A DNA stretch of 52,463 nucleotides from contig JAITTX010000320.1 in the NCBI GenBank assembly GCA_031286755.1, positions 1 to 52,463 of the forward strand. The letters are read 5' to 3'. Below are positions 33,925-42,181 of this stretch, piece after piece. Made by a program: the position numbers and the translations under genes. The stretch comes from Paraburkholderia sp. (lineage in GTDB: Bacteria > Pseudomonadota > Gammaproteobacteria > Burkholderiales > Burkholderiaceae). The notes beneath the pieces were generated by a model, which had not been told where the DNA came from, did not search any database, and worked only from the letters and a program-made list of their open reading frames with translations. The first letter of the stretch is position 1; every line of letters starts with the position of its first letter.

Positions 33925-35232
33925 TCATTTGTTGACGAGCCGCGCCGGCACGCACGCCAGAATCAAAATGGCCGAGAGCGTGAGCGACGCCGCCACCACG
34001 AACAGCCCCGAGGACAGCGAGTGCGTCATGGTCTTGAGCCAGCCGATCACGGCCGGGCTGATGAAGCCCGCGAGGTTGCCGGTGCAGTTGATGAGCGCGA
34101 TGCCCGCCGCCGCGCCGGTGCCGCCCAGAAATGCGGTGGGCAGCGCCCAGAACATCGGCAACGCGGTGATGATGCCCGCCGTCGCCAGCGTGAGGCCGAG
34201 CACCGAAATGGCCGACGACGAACCGAACAGCGCGCACAGCACGAAGCCCGAGCCGGCAATCAGCGCGGGGACCGCGACGTGCCAGCGGCGCTCGCGTGTG
34301 TGGTCGGCGTGTTTGCCTGCCGCGATCATCGCCACGAGCGCCACGGAGTACGGGATCATCGTGAGCAGGCCGATCACGAGCGGGTCCTCGATGCCGGTGG
34401 AGCGCAGGATGGTGGGCTGCCAGAAGCCGATTGCGTAAGAGCCCATCACGATGCCGAACAGGATCAGGCACATCAGGTACACGCGCGCGGAGGTGAACAC
34501 GGCACGCACCGAGCCGTGCGTGTGAGTAGCGGTGTCGGCGGCGATTTCGTCCAGAATTACGCGTTTTTCGTGCTCGGGAAGCCACGTCGCGTCGGCGACG
34601 CGATCGTCGAGATGGCGCAGGATCACGATGCCGAGCACGATAGACGGAATCGCTTCGACGATGAAGAGCCACTGCCAGCCCGCGAGCCCGGCCGTCCCCT
34701 GCATCGAATGCATGATCCAGCCCGATGCCGGACCGCCGAGCAGCCCCGAAACCGGATTGCCCGCCATCAGCAGCGCCACCATCTTGCCGCGCCGGTGGGA
34801 TGGAAACCAGTACGTCAGGTAAAGCACCATCCCCGGGAAAAAGCCCGCTTCCGCCACGCCGAGAAAAAAGCGCACGGCGTAAAACTGGAGCGGCGTGGTG
34901 ACCCACGCGGTGGCCATCGAAAGCAGCGCCCACGTGATCATGATGCGGGCGATCCAGCGCCGCGCGCCAATACGGTGCAAAAGCAGATTGCTTGGCACTT
35001 CGAAGAAAAAATAGCCGATAAAAAAGAGACCCGCGCCAAGCCCGTATACCGCCTCGCTCAAATGCAGCGCGTTGAGCATTTGCAGCTTGGCGAAGCCCAC
35101 GTTCACGCGATCCAGGTACGCGACCATATAGCCGACGAACAGCAGCGGCATGAAACGCAGCGCCACGCGCCGGAAGATCGAATCGGCATCGCTCGTCTCG
35201 AACGATGCGGGCAATGAGGTGCTTTCGTACAA
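33925..35232 (-). CDS. MFS transporter, ACS family (sugar-acid symporter)
   Basis: 435 residues, about 12 spans. VGYMVAYLDRVNVGFAKLQM in TM1, FFEVPSNLLLHRIGARRW in loop 2-3 and FFLGVAEAGFFPGMVLYLTY in TM4 are typical of tartrate/galactarate/glucarate-type symporters. The initiation codon is TTG at 35232, supported by GAGGAGACCACC just before it and by the absence of any nearby ATG. It follows the DapA-like gene by 13 bp. It likely imports the sugar acid degraded by the neighbouring enzymes. Confidence 0.92.
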   Translation of the reverse strand: MYESTSLPASFETSDADSIFRRVALRFMPLLFVGYMVAYLDRVNVGFAKLQMLNALHLSEAVYGLGAGLFFIGYFFFEVPSNLLLHRIGARRWIARIMITWALLSMATAWVTTPLQFYAVRFFLGVAEAGFFPGMVLYLTYWFPSHRRGKMVALLMAGNPVSGLLGGPASGWIMHSMQGTAGLAGWQWLFIVEAIPSIVLGIVILRHLDDRVADATWLPEHEKRVILDEIAADTATHTHGSVRAVFTSARVYLMCLILFGIVMGSYAIGFWQPTILRSTGIEDPLVIGLLTMIPYSVALVAMIAAGKHADHTRERRWHVAVPALIAGSGFVLCALFGSSSAISVLGLTLATAGIITALPMFWALPTAFLGGTGAAAGIALINCTGNLAGFISPAVIGWLKTMTHSLSSGLFVVAASLTLSAILILACVPARLVNK

Positions 35233-35245
35233 GGTGGTCTCCTCG

Positions 35246-36190
35246 TCAATGCAACGCCTCGGTCCGCAACGCGAGCTTCGCCGCGTGCGGAATCCGGAAC
35301 CCGATGGCCGCCAGCGCGCTTTCCAGTTGCGCGCGCTGCGCGGTGCTCAACTCCACCAGCGGCGCGCGCACGCTCGCCCAGTTTTCGTCGCCCGATTGCC
35401 AGGCAATGGCGGCCTTCATTGCCGCGATCATCGGAAAGCGCTGGAACGCGGCGCGCGTTGCGTCGAGGCGGCTCTGCTGCGTGGCGGCATCCGGGTTGCG
35501 CCAATCGCGCGCGAGCTTCGCAATGGCCGCCGCATTCACGTTGCCCGTGGCGGTGATGCAGCCCGCGCCGCCCGCTTCGAGCGTGCGCAACAGGAAGGTC
35601 TCGCTCCCCGCGTACACCCGGAAGCCCGAGGACGCGAATGCGTCGATCAGCGCGCGTGTGTGGCTCCAGTCGCCCGAGCTGTCCTTGATACCCGCGATCG
35701 TGCCGGGCCAGGCCTTCAACAGCCGCGCGACGAGCGCGAGGCTCAAGCCGACCTGAGCCACGGGCGGGATGTGATAGAGGTAGATCTTCAGGCGCGCGTC
35801 GCCCACCGCGTCGATCACGCGGGCGTAGGCGCGAAACAGCCCCTCGTCGCTCACGCCCTTGTAGTAGAACGGCGGCAGCATCAGCACGCCCGCGCAACCG
35901 CTCGCCACGGCATGGCGCGTGAGCTCGATCGCATCGGGCAACGCGCACGCGCCGGTGCCCGGCATCATGCGCGCGGCGGGCAAGCCGGCATCGAGCAGCG
36001 CGTCCAGCAGGCTGCGCTTTTCCGCGACAGAAAGCGAGTTGGCCTCCGAGTTGGTGCCGAACACGGCAAGGCCGACGTCGTCGTCCAATAGCGCGCGGCA
36101 GTGGCCGACGAAACGTTGCACCGATGGCGCGCCCTCTTCGTCGAACGGCGTGAGCACCGGCGACAGCGCGCCTCCAGATAGATCGTTCAT
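35246..36190 (-). CDS. DapA-superfamily aldolase/dehydratase (2-keto-3-deoxy sugar acid type)
   Basis: 314 residues, TIM barrel of the dihydrodipicolinate synthase superfamily. Schiff-base Lys169 sits in TIAGIKDSSGDW and the paired Tyr139 in YLYHIPP. The substrate-carboxylate loop normally G-T-T-G-E is GTNSEA (45-50), so it is not a true DapA. Together with an IlvD/Edd-type dehydratase, a role as 2-keto-3-deoxy-aldonate aldolase or dehydratase is inferred. AGGAGACGCCAGCCC precedes the ATG. It heads a three-gene run (DapA-like, MFS, dehydrogenase) and has the 15-mer shared with the dehydratase gene at 36263-36277. Confidence 0.9.
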   Translation of the reverse strand: MNDLSGGALSPVLTPFDEEGAPSVQRFVGHCRALLDDDVGLAVFGTNSEANSLSVAEKRSLLDALLDAGLPAARMMPGTGACALPDAIELTRHAVASGCAGVLMLPPFYYKGVSDEGLFRAYARVIDAVGDARLKIYLYHIPPVAQVGLSLALVARLLKAWPGTIAGIKDSSGDWSHTRALIDAFASSGFRVYAGSETFLLRTLEAGGAGCITATGNVNAAAIAKLARDWRNPDAATQQSRLDATRAAFQRFPMIAAMKAAIAWQSGDENWASVRAPLVELSTAQRAQLESALAAIGFRIPHAAKLALRTEALH

Positions 36191-36262
36191 GGGCTGGCGT
36201 CTCCTGTTGGTTTTTTAAGGCGTCCCCAGTATCGCCGTGCGCCATGCCCCGAAGTACACGCA

Positions 36263-36277
36263 CGCGCTTGCTTCAAA
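36263..36277 (-). promoter_or_regulatory. 15-bp element shared with the dehydratase promoter (copy 1)
   Basis: TTTGAAGCAAGCGCG on the minus strand, 72 bp upstream of the DapA-like start. The identical 15-mer is upstream of the IlvD/Edd-type gene. The TTGAAG core could be a -35 element or, with its GCAAGC part, a regulator half-site. Confidence 0.55.
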
Positions 36278-36330
36278 GAAAAGAAATTTTGATGTTCGCG
36301 CCACCACCGGGACACTGATGCGCCGAAATA

Positions 36331-36353
36331 AAAAAGGCCGCTCGAAAGCGGCC
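36331..36353 (-). terminator. Rho-independent terminator of the sugar-acid dehydratase gene
   Basis: On the minus strand GGCCGCT-TTCG-AGCGGCC is followed by a T5 run, 25 bp after the dehydratase stop at 36378. It separates this gene from the DapA-like gene, which therefore needs its own promoter. Confidence 0.9.
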
Positions 36354-36377
36354 TGAAGATCGCGATGAAACCCGCGT

Positions 36378-38147
36378 CTAACCTCGTGGCGTCACGCCGC
36401 GATGGTGCGCTGCTCGCAGAAAATCGAAGTCGACGCCCTGGTCCGCCTGCGTGACCGTGTCGAGAAAGAGCTTCTGATAACCGCGCTCCGCGCGCGGAAC
36501 GGATACGGGGTTCTGCGCGGCGCGCGCGGCCAGTTCCTCGTCGCTGACGAGCAAGCTGATCTCGCGCCGCGACGCGCTCAGCCGGATGCGGTCGCCCGTG
36601 CGCACCTGCGCGAGCGGCCCGCCCACCGCCGCCTCGGGCGTCACGTGCAGCACGATGGTGCCGAACGCGGTGCCGCTCATGCGGCCATCGGAAATGCGCA
36701 CCATGTCCTTCACGCCCGCTGCCGCAAGCTTGCGCGGAATCGGAATATAGCCCGCCTCGGGCATGCCGGGCGCCCCCTTCGGGCCGATGTTCTTCAACAC
36801 GAGAATGTCGTCGGCGCGCACGTCGAGATCGTCGGCGTCGATGCGCTGCGCGAGATCCGCGCCGTTCTCGAACACGACCGCGCGACCCTCGTGCTCCATC
36901 AGGCGCGCGTCGGCGGCCGATTGCTTGAGAATCGCACCGCCCGGCGCGAGGTTGCCTTCGAGCACCGCGATGCCGCCTTGCGGATAGACCGGATTGCCAA
37001 ACGATCGCACGACGTTTTGCTCGAACGCGGGCCCCGCTGCGTCGATCTCCTCGCCCAGCGTGCGGCCCGTGACTGTCAACGCGTCCAGGTTCAGAAGCGG
37101 CTTCAGCTCGCGCAGCAGCGTGGCCATGCCGCCTGCCTTATGGAAATCCTCCATGTAGTGCGAACCGGACGGCTTCAGGTCGACCAACACCGGCGTCTCG
37201 CGGCCCATGCGGTCGAGCGCCTTCAAGTCCACGTCGTAGCCCATGCGCCCCGCAATGGCCGTCAAGTGCACGATGCCATTGGTCGAGCCGCCAATCGCCA
37301 GCAGCACGCGCATCGCGTTCTCGAAAGCCTCGGCGGTGAGGATCTTGTCGATGGCGAGGCCGTCGCGCGCCATCTGCACCGCCTGAGTACCCGTGCGTTC
37401 CGCCACGCGCATGCGGTCCGAAGTCACCGCCGGCGGCGACGCGCCGCCCGGCACCGTCATGCCGAGCGCCTCGGCAATGCAGGCCATCGTGCTGGCCGTG
37501 CCCATCACCGAGCAGGTGCCCACGCTCGCCACCAGTTGATCGTTCACGGCGGCGATCTCCGCCGCGTCGATTTCCTGCGCGCGAAAGCGGCCCCAGTAAC
37601 GCCGGCAGTCGGTGCATGCGCCCACACGCTCGCCGCGATGCGCGCCCGTGAGCATGGCCCCCGTGATGAGCTGAATGGCCGGAATGCCCGCCGACGCCGC
37701 GCCCATCAATTGCGCGGGCACGGTCTTGTCGCAGCCGCCGATCAGCACCACGGCATCCATGGGCTGCGCGCGAATCATTTCCTCGGTGTCGATCGACATG
37801 AGATTGCGCAGATACATGCTGGTGGGCTGCGAGAACGATTCGGCAATGGAAATGGTGGGGAAATCCATGGGCAAGCCGCCCGCCAGCATCACGCCGCGCT
37901 TGAGCGCCTCGATCAGTTGCGGCGCGTTGCCATGGCACGGGTTATACGCGCTGCCGGTATTGACGATGCCGATCACCGGGCGATCGAGCGCGCTATCGGT
38001 ATAGCCCGCGCCCTTCACGAAGGCCTTGCGCAGAAACAGCGAAAAGCCGCTGTCGCCGTAGCTCGTGAGCGATTTGCGCAGGCCGCCTGGCTGCGCGTGC
38101 GCCTGCGTGTTTGCGCTGCCGGGCGTTTTCTTGAATGTGTCGGTCAT
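36378..38147 (-). CDS. IlvD/Edd-family sugar-acid dehydratase (L-arabinonate dehydratase-like)
   Basis: 589 residues. Three cysteines expected for the [2Fe-2S] sugar-acid dehydratases are visible: Cys71 (YNPCHGNAP), Cys139 (LIGGCDKTVPAQL) and Cys in SVGTCSVMGTASTM (about 209). Further motifs are GGSTNGIVHLTAIAGRMG and SDGRMSGTAFGTIVLHV. The pattern and the KSLTSYGDSGFSLFLRKAF opening resemble L-arabinonate/D-fuconate-type dehydratases more than true IlvD, which is at 16837 in this window. It would give a 2-keto-3-deoxy acid for the DapA-like enzyme. The ATG at 38147 is chosen over one 20 codons upstream because similarity begins near it. Single-gene unit closed by its own terminator. Confidence 0.9.
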   Translation of the reverse strand: MTDTFKKTPGSANTQAHAQPGGLRKSLTSYGDSGFSLFLRKAFVKGAGYTDSALDRPVIGIVNTGSAYNPCHGNAPQLIEALKRGVMLAGGLPMDFPTISIAESFSQPTSMYLRNLMSIDTEEMIRAQPMDAVVLIGGCDKTVPAQLMGAASAGIPAIQLITGAMLTGAHRGERVGACTDCRRYWGRFRAQEIDAAEIAAVNDQLVASVGTCSVMGTASTMACIAEALGMTVPGGASPPAVTSDRMRVAERTGTQAVQMARDGLAIDKILTAEAFENAMRVLLAIGGSTNGIVHLTAIAGRMGYDVDLKALDRMGRETPVLVDLKPSGSHYMEDFHKAGGMATLLRELKPLLNLDALTVTGRTLGEEIDAAGPAFEQNVVRSFGNPVYPQGGIAVLEGNLAPGGAILKQSAADARLMEHEGRAVVFENGADLAQRIDADDLDVRADDILVLKNIGPKGAPGMPEAGYIPIPRKLAAAGVKDMVRISDGRMSGTAFGTIVLHVTPEAAVGGPLAQVRTGDRIRLSASRREISLLVSDEELAARAAQNPVSVPRAERGYQKLFLDTVTQADQGVDFDFLRAAHHRGVTPRG

Positions 38148-38231
38148 GGTTCGACTGCCATCTCGTGGAATCGTGGAAGGATGTGCCGCGTGATGGATTA
38201 TCGCCATTCGCGGCCGGCACGAGGGCCGGCT

Positions 38232-38246
38232 CGCGCTTGCTTCAAA
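38232..38246 (-). promoter_or_regulatory. 15-bp element shared with the DapA-like promoter (copy 2)
   Basis: Identical 15-mer TTTGAAGCAAGCGCG, same strand, 84 bp upstream of the IlvD/Edd-type start. Its distance to the start is close to that of copy 1, as expected for a common promoter or operator element of a regulon. Confidence 0.55.
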
Positions 38247-38280
38247 CGATAGCGTTTTTAAATTCCGGAATGCGCTATCG
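38247..38280 (-). terminator. Inverted repeat just after the LysR stop, possible terminator or operator
   Basis: CGATAGCG / CGCTATCG 8-bp arms flank an 18-bp AT-rich loop that itself contains TTCCGGAA. It begins one base after the LysR stop codon and abuts the 15-mer at 38232. There is only a T3 run behind it, so termination would be weak; it could instead be an operator for the downstream dehydratase gene. Confidence 0.45.
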
Positions 38281-39156
38281 CTAGCTTTGCACGAACGTTT
38301 CGGCTGCCGCCAGAAATGCCTGCACGTGGCGCAGCCGCGCCGACGAGCGGCCCCACATCAGCCCGACGAGGCGCCTGGGCGCCGCATGCGGCATGGCCCA
38401 TTTGCGCAGCGCAAGGCCCGGAAAATCGTTCGATGCCCAATCCGGCACGAGCGCGACGCCCAGCCCGCGATCGACGAGCGTGGCGATGGCCGCCAGCCCG
38501 TCCAGCTCGCAGCGCTGGTGCGGCTTGATGCCGTGCTGCCGCAAATAGGTGTCGGCGAGTTGCCCGCCCACCACATTGCGGTCGTAGCGCAGAAAGGGCT
38601 CGGTTTGCAGCGTGGCGTGCACGTCGGCCACCTGCATCGAGGCGGGCGTCAGCAGAATCAGCGGCTCGGCCCGGAAGGTGTGCCAGTCGCAGCTCTTGGG
38701 CAGATTGAAGAGCGGCTGCGCGATCACCGCCGCGTCCAGATCGCCGCTCGTGACCTTGCGGTACAGGTCGAGCGACGTGCCCGGCTCCAGATAGAAGTCC
38801 ATGTGCGGATGGCGGTTGAGCAGCACCGCGAGCGCGTCGGGAATGAGGCTCGCCATCATCGTCGCCATGCCGCCCAGGCGCAGTTGGCCGCCTAGCTGGT
38901 CGGTGCCGTCGACATCGGAGCGCAGGTCGCGGATCTCGTGCAGCACCGTGCGGGCGCGCGCCAGGATGCGCTCGCCGGCCTCCGTCGCGCCCACCGTGCG
39001 GCCCGAGCGGCGCACGAGCGTGGTGCCCAGCTCGGCCTCCAGCATCTTCACCCGCTGGGCCACCGCGGCAGGCGTCAAATCGAGCCTGCGCGCGGCTTCG
39101 GCAATGGAGCCCAGCTCGACGACGAACACGAAGCTCTGCAGGTAGCGCGAGTCCAT
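38281..39156 (-). CDS. LysR-type regulator of the sugar-acid cluster
   Basis: 291 residues. HTH: YLQSFVFVVELGSIAEAARR followed by LDLTPAAVAQRVKMLEAELG; effector domain from about residue 90 (LGGQLRLGGMATMMASLIPD). It sits between two arms: the dehydratase gene downstream on the same strand and a divergent pair of dehydratase-like genes. The perfect inverted repeat in the 132-bp divergent gap is the likely binding site. The effector would be the imported sugar acid. Confidence 0.92.
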   Translation of the reverse strand: MDSRYLQSFVFVVELGSIAEAARRLDLTPAAVAQRVKMLEAELGTTLVRRSGRTVGATEAGERILARARTVLHEIRDLRSDVDGTDQLGGQLRLGGMATMMASLIPDALAVLLNRHPHMDFYLEPGTSLDLYRKVTSGDLDAAVIAQPLFNLPKSCDWHTFRAEPLILLTPASMQVADVHATLQTEPFLRYDRNVVGGQLADTYLRQHGIKPHQRCELDGLAAIATLVDRGLGVALVPDWASNDFPGLALRKWAMPHAAPRRLVGLMWGRSSARLRHVQAFLAAAETFVQS

Positions 39157-39173
39157 CGATAAAAATTTTTGGG

Positions 39174-39203
39174 TTAGAAGAAGCCAAAGGATACTTCTTC
39201 TAA
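39174..39203. promoter_or_regulatory. Perfect 10-10-10 inverted repeat, probable LysR operator
   Basis: TTAGAAGAAG (39174-39183), a 10-bp spacer, then CTTCTTCTAA (39194-39203): exact inverted arms one to two helical turns apart. It lies 17 bp from the LysR ATG and 85 bp from the mandelate-racemase-family start. LysR-type tetramers bind such dyads, often containing T-N11-A. No T-run follows, so it is not a terminator. Confidence 0.75.
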
Positions 39204-39288
39204 CGCCTGCATGTCATCAAACTCTTTCCTGAATCGACCGCTCGTCGACACCCCGCCATCACGCATTCGCCAACAGGGAGATACCGGC

Positions 39289-40413
39289 ATGCCCATCATC
39301 GAATCCGTCGCCGTCTGCTCGGCCGCCGTGCCGCTCGAGCGCGTCACGTCGTTTTCCACGCGCACCGTCACCACGCGCCATTACGGCCTGGTCAAGGTGC
39401 GCTCGACCGATGGTGTCGAAGGCATTGGCTTTTGCTATGTCGGCAGCGTGGCGGGCGAACTGCTCACCGTGGCCGTCGAGCAATTGCTGGCACCGGTTCT
39501 GATTGGCAAGGATTCCTATGCGGTCGAGGGACTCTGGAAAGCGATGTATGAAGAAGCGCTCCTGCATGGCCGCGCCGGCACCGTCATGCGCGCGCTCTCG
39601 ATTCTCGACATCGCGCTCTGGGATCTGAATGCGCGCACGCACGGCTTGCCGCTGCATAAGTATCTGGGCGCGCACGAACTCGATACGGTGCCCGCCTATG
39701 CCAGCGGCGGCTACTACCTGGAAGGCAAGACGCCCGAGAAGCTCGGCGAGGAAATGGCGAGCTATGCCGGGATGGGTTTTCGCGCGGTGAAAATGAAAGG
39801 CGGGCGGCTCTCGCCCCAGCAAGAGGAGCGCCGCGTGAAGGCCGCGCGCGAAGCCGTGGGCGCCGACGTCGAGCTCATGATCGACATGAACAATGGCTGG
39901 AGCGATCTCACGCAGGCTTTGCAACACGTGCGGCGCATCGAGCAGTTCGATCCGTACTTCATCGAAGAGCCGTTCTCTCCCGACGATGTCGACAATCACG
40001 CGCGGCTCGCGAGAGCCACGCGCATTCCGCTCGCGACCGGCGAGATCGGCTACGGCCGCTGGTATCACAAGGAACTGCTCGACAAGGGCGCGGCCGCGAT
40101 CTTGCAGACGGATGCCGCGGTGTGCGGCGGCATCACCGAGTGGTGCAAGATCGCGGCCACCGCGGCAAGCCACGGCGTGGTGATGTGCCCGCACTGGTTT
40201 CACGACCTGCATGCGCCGCTCGTGGCCGCCACGCCGAATGCGCGCTACGTGGAGTACTTCTGGGACGACCAGGTGCTCAACTTCCGCCGCCTCGTCGACC
40301 GCCAGCTATCGCACCGCAATGGCCGCATCCAGTTGCACGACACGCCGGGACTCGGTTTTTGCTTCGACGAACAACAGGTGGCGAAATACGGCCAATGGCA
40401 ACGCATCGCCTGA
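39289..40413 (+). CDS. Enolase-superfamily (mandelate racemase/muconate lactonising) acid sugar dehydratase
   Basis: 374 residues. N-terminal capping domain, then a barrel with a K-x-K motif (Lys168, Lys170 in AVKMKGG), metal ligands Asp199 (MIDMNNGW), Glu226 (FIEEPF) and Glu252 (ATGEIGYG), Asp275 (LQTDAAVCGG) and His302/His305 in PHWFHDLHAP as possible general bases. This resembles the mandelate racemase subgroup, which contains many aldarate/aldonate dehydratases; the substrate is unknown. AGGGAGATACCGGC precedes the ATG at 39289. 17 bp before the UxaA-type gene; divergent from the LysR gene. Confidence 0.92.
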   Translation: MPIIESVAVCSAAVPLERVTSFSTRTVTTRHYGLVKVRSTDGVEGIGFCYVGSVAGELLTVAVEQLLAPVLIGKDSYAVEGLWKAMYEEALLHGRAGTVMRALSILDIALWDLNARTHGLPLHKYLGAHELDTVPAYASGGYYLEGKTPEKLGEEMASYAGMGFRAVKMKGGRLSPQQEERRVKAAREAVGADVELMIDMNNGWSDLTQALQHVRRIEQFDPYFIEEPFSPDDVDNHARLARATRIPLATGEIGYGRWYHKELLDKGAAAILQTDAAVCGGITEWCKIAATAASHGVVMCPHWFHDLHAPLVAATPNARYVEYFWDDQVLNFRRLVDRQLSHRNGRIQLHDTPGLGFCFDEQQVAKYGQWQRIA

Positions 40414-40430
40414 CCCGCGCGACAACATCC

Positions 40431-41978
40431 ATGCTCGATACCGTTCACAACAGCCTCGCGGGCGCCGTGATCCGCCTGCACCCCGCCGACAATGTCGTCA
40501 TCGCGCGCACCGACCTCGCGATCGGCACGCCGCTTCCCGCCGAACATTGCGTCTGCCGCAGCCAGGTCGCGGCGGGCTACAAGATCGCCGCCCGCGCCAT
40601 TCGCAAGGGCGAGGCGGTGCGCAAGTACAACGCGACGATCGGTTTCGCGGCCGCCGATATCGCGCCGGGCACGATGGTGCACAGTCACAATCTGGAGTTT
40701 CGCGAGTTCGACCGCGATTACGCGTTCTGCGCGGACTACCGCCCGGTCGAGATGATCGGGGAAGCCGAACGCGCGACGTTCCAGGGCATCGTGCGCGAGA
40801 ACGGCGAAGTGGCGACGCGCAATTACATCGGCATTCTCTCCACCGTGAACTGCTCGGCCACGGTCGCGCACCGGATCGCGGCCTGGTTCACGCCCGAGCG
40901 CCTCGCCGATTATCCCAATGTGGATGGCGTGGTGGCGTTCACGCACGGCATTGGTTGCGGCATGGAGATGAGTGGCGAGCCCATGGCGCTCCTGCGCCGC
41001 ACGATGGGCGGCTACGCGCGGCACCCGAACCTCGCGGCGGCGCTCGTGGTCGGACTCGGTTGCGAGCGCAACCAACTGGCCGGACTGATGGATCAGGAAG
41101 GCTTGAGCGCCGGTGCGAGGCTGCATTCGTTCATCATGCAGGAAAGCGGCGGCACGCGGCGCACGATCGAGGCCGGCATAGAGGCGGTGCGCGCGCTCCT
41201 GCCCGCGGCCAACCGCATCGCGCGTACGACGGTGGGCGCGCGCCACCTGAAGGTCGGCCTGCAATGCGGCGGCTCGGACGGGTTTTCGTCGATCACTGCG
41301 AATCCCGCGCTGGGCGCGGCCGTGGACCTGCTCGTGCGGCACGGCGGCTGCGCGATTCTCTCCGAAACGCCGGAGATCTACGGCGTCGAGCACACGCTCA
41401 CGCGCCGCGCGGCAAGCCGCGAAATCGGCGAGAAGCTGCTCGAGCGCATCCGCTGGTGGAAGGAAGCGTATTCCGTTGGCCGCGACGTGCAGATCAACGG
41501 CAAGGTCAGTCCGGGCAATCAGATGGGCGGACTCGCGAACATCTTCGAGAAGTCGATTGGATCGTCGATGAAAGGCGGCACCGGCCCGCTGATGGAGGTC
41601 TACCGCTACGCGGAGCCGGTCACGCAGCACGGCCTCGTGTTCATGGACACGCCCGGCTTCGACCCGGTCTCCGCCACCGGGCAAATCGCGGGCGGCGCCA
41701 ACCTCATCGCGTTCACCACGGGGCGCGGCTCGATGTTCGGCGCGAAGCCGGTGCCGTCGCTCAAGCTCGCCACCAACACGCCCATGTACGAACGCCTCGT
41801 GGAAGACATGGACCTGAACTGCGGCGGCATACTCGACGGCACCGCGAGCGTCGAGAGCATGGGCCGCGCGATCTTCGAGGCGATGCTCGCGACCGCTTCG
41901 GGCACGCGCACGAAAAGCGAATTGCTCGGCCTGGGCGATCACGAATTCGTGCCGTGGCAGATCGGCATCATGAGCTGA
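40431..41978 (+). CDS. UxaA/GarD-family altronate/galactarate-type dehydratase
   Basis: 515 residues. An N-terminal SAF-like domain (about 1-95, IRLHPADNVVIARTDLAIGT) is fused to the main dehydratase part: GILSTVNCSATVAHRIAAWF, VAFTHGIGCGMEM, LVVGLGCERNQL, GLQCGGSDGFSSITANPALG and KGGTGPLMEVYRYAEP. Full-length two-domain form, as in UxaA and GarD, which dehydrate altronate or galactarate with an iron centre. It follows the mandelate-racemase-family gene by 17 bp and probably acts on the same class of sugar acid. No strong ribosome site precedes the ATG at 40431, suggesting coupling. Confidence 0.92.
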   Translation: MLDTVHNSLAGAVIRLHPADNVVIARTDLAIGTPLPAEHCVCRSQVAAGYKIAARAIRKGEAVRKYNATIGFAAADIAPGTMVHSHNLEFREFDRDYAFCADYRPVEMIGEAERATFQGIVRENGEVATRNYIGILSTVNCSATVAHRIAAWFTPERLADYPNVDGVVAFTHGIGCGMEMSGEPMALLRRTMGGYARHPNLAAALVVGLGCERNQLAGLMDQEGLSAGARLHSFIMQESGGTRRTIEAGIEAVRALLPAANRIARTTVGARHLKVGLQCGGSDGFSSITANPALGAAVDLLVRHGGCAILSETPEIYGVEHTLTRRAASREIGEKLLERIRWWKEAYSVGRDVQINGKVSPGNQMGGLANIFEKSIGSSMKGGTGPLMEVYRYAEPVTQHGLVFMDTPGFDPVSATGQIAGGANLIAFTTGRGSMFGAKPVPSLKLATNTPMYERLVEDMDLNCGGILDGTASVESMGRAIFEAMLATASGTRTKSELLGLGDHEFVPWQIGIMS

Positions 41979-42181
41979 GCCGTTTTCCACACGCCCTCGC
42001 CCGGCCACACCCGGTCTCCCGTGCCCGGCCTTGCGCCGCGCCGCTACCCGGGAAAGCCCGCAGCGCGCCGGCTTCACCACAGCGCCCCGCAAGCGCGCTG
42101 GCCGCGCTATAGTCGTTCACCCGACTATCGCCGCGACGGCGCCGCACACGATGCGGCGCCGCCCTCCCTCCGGAGCCGAGC

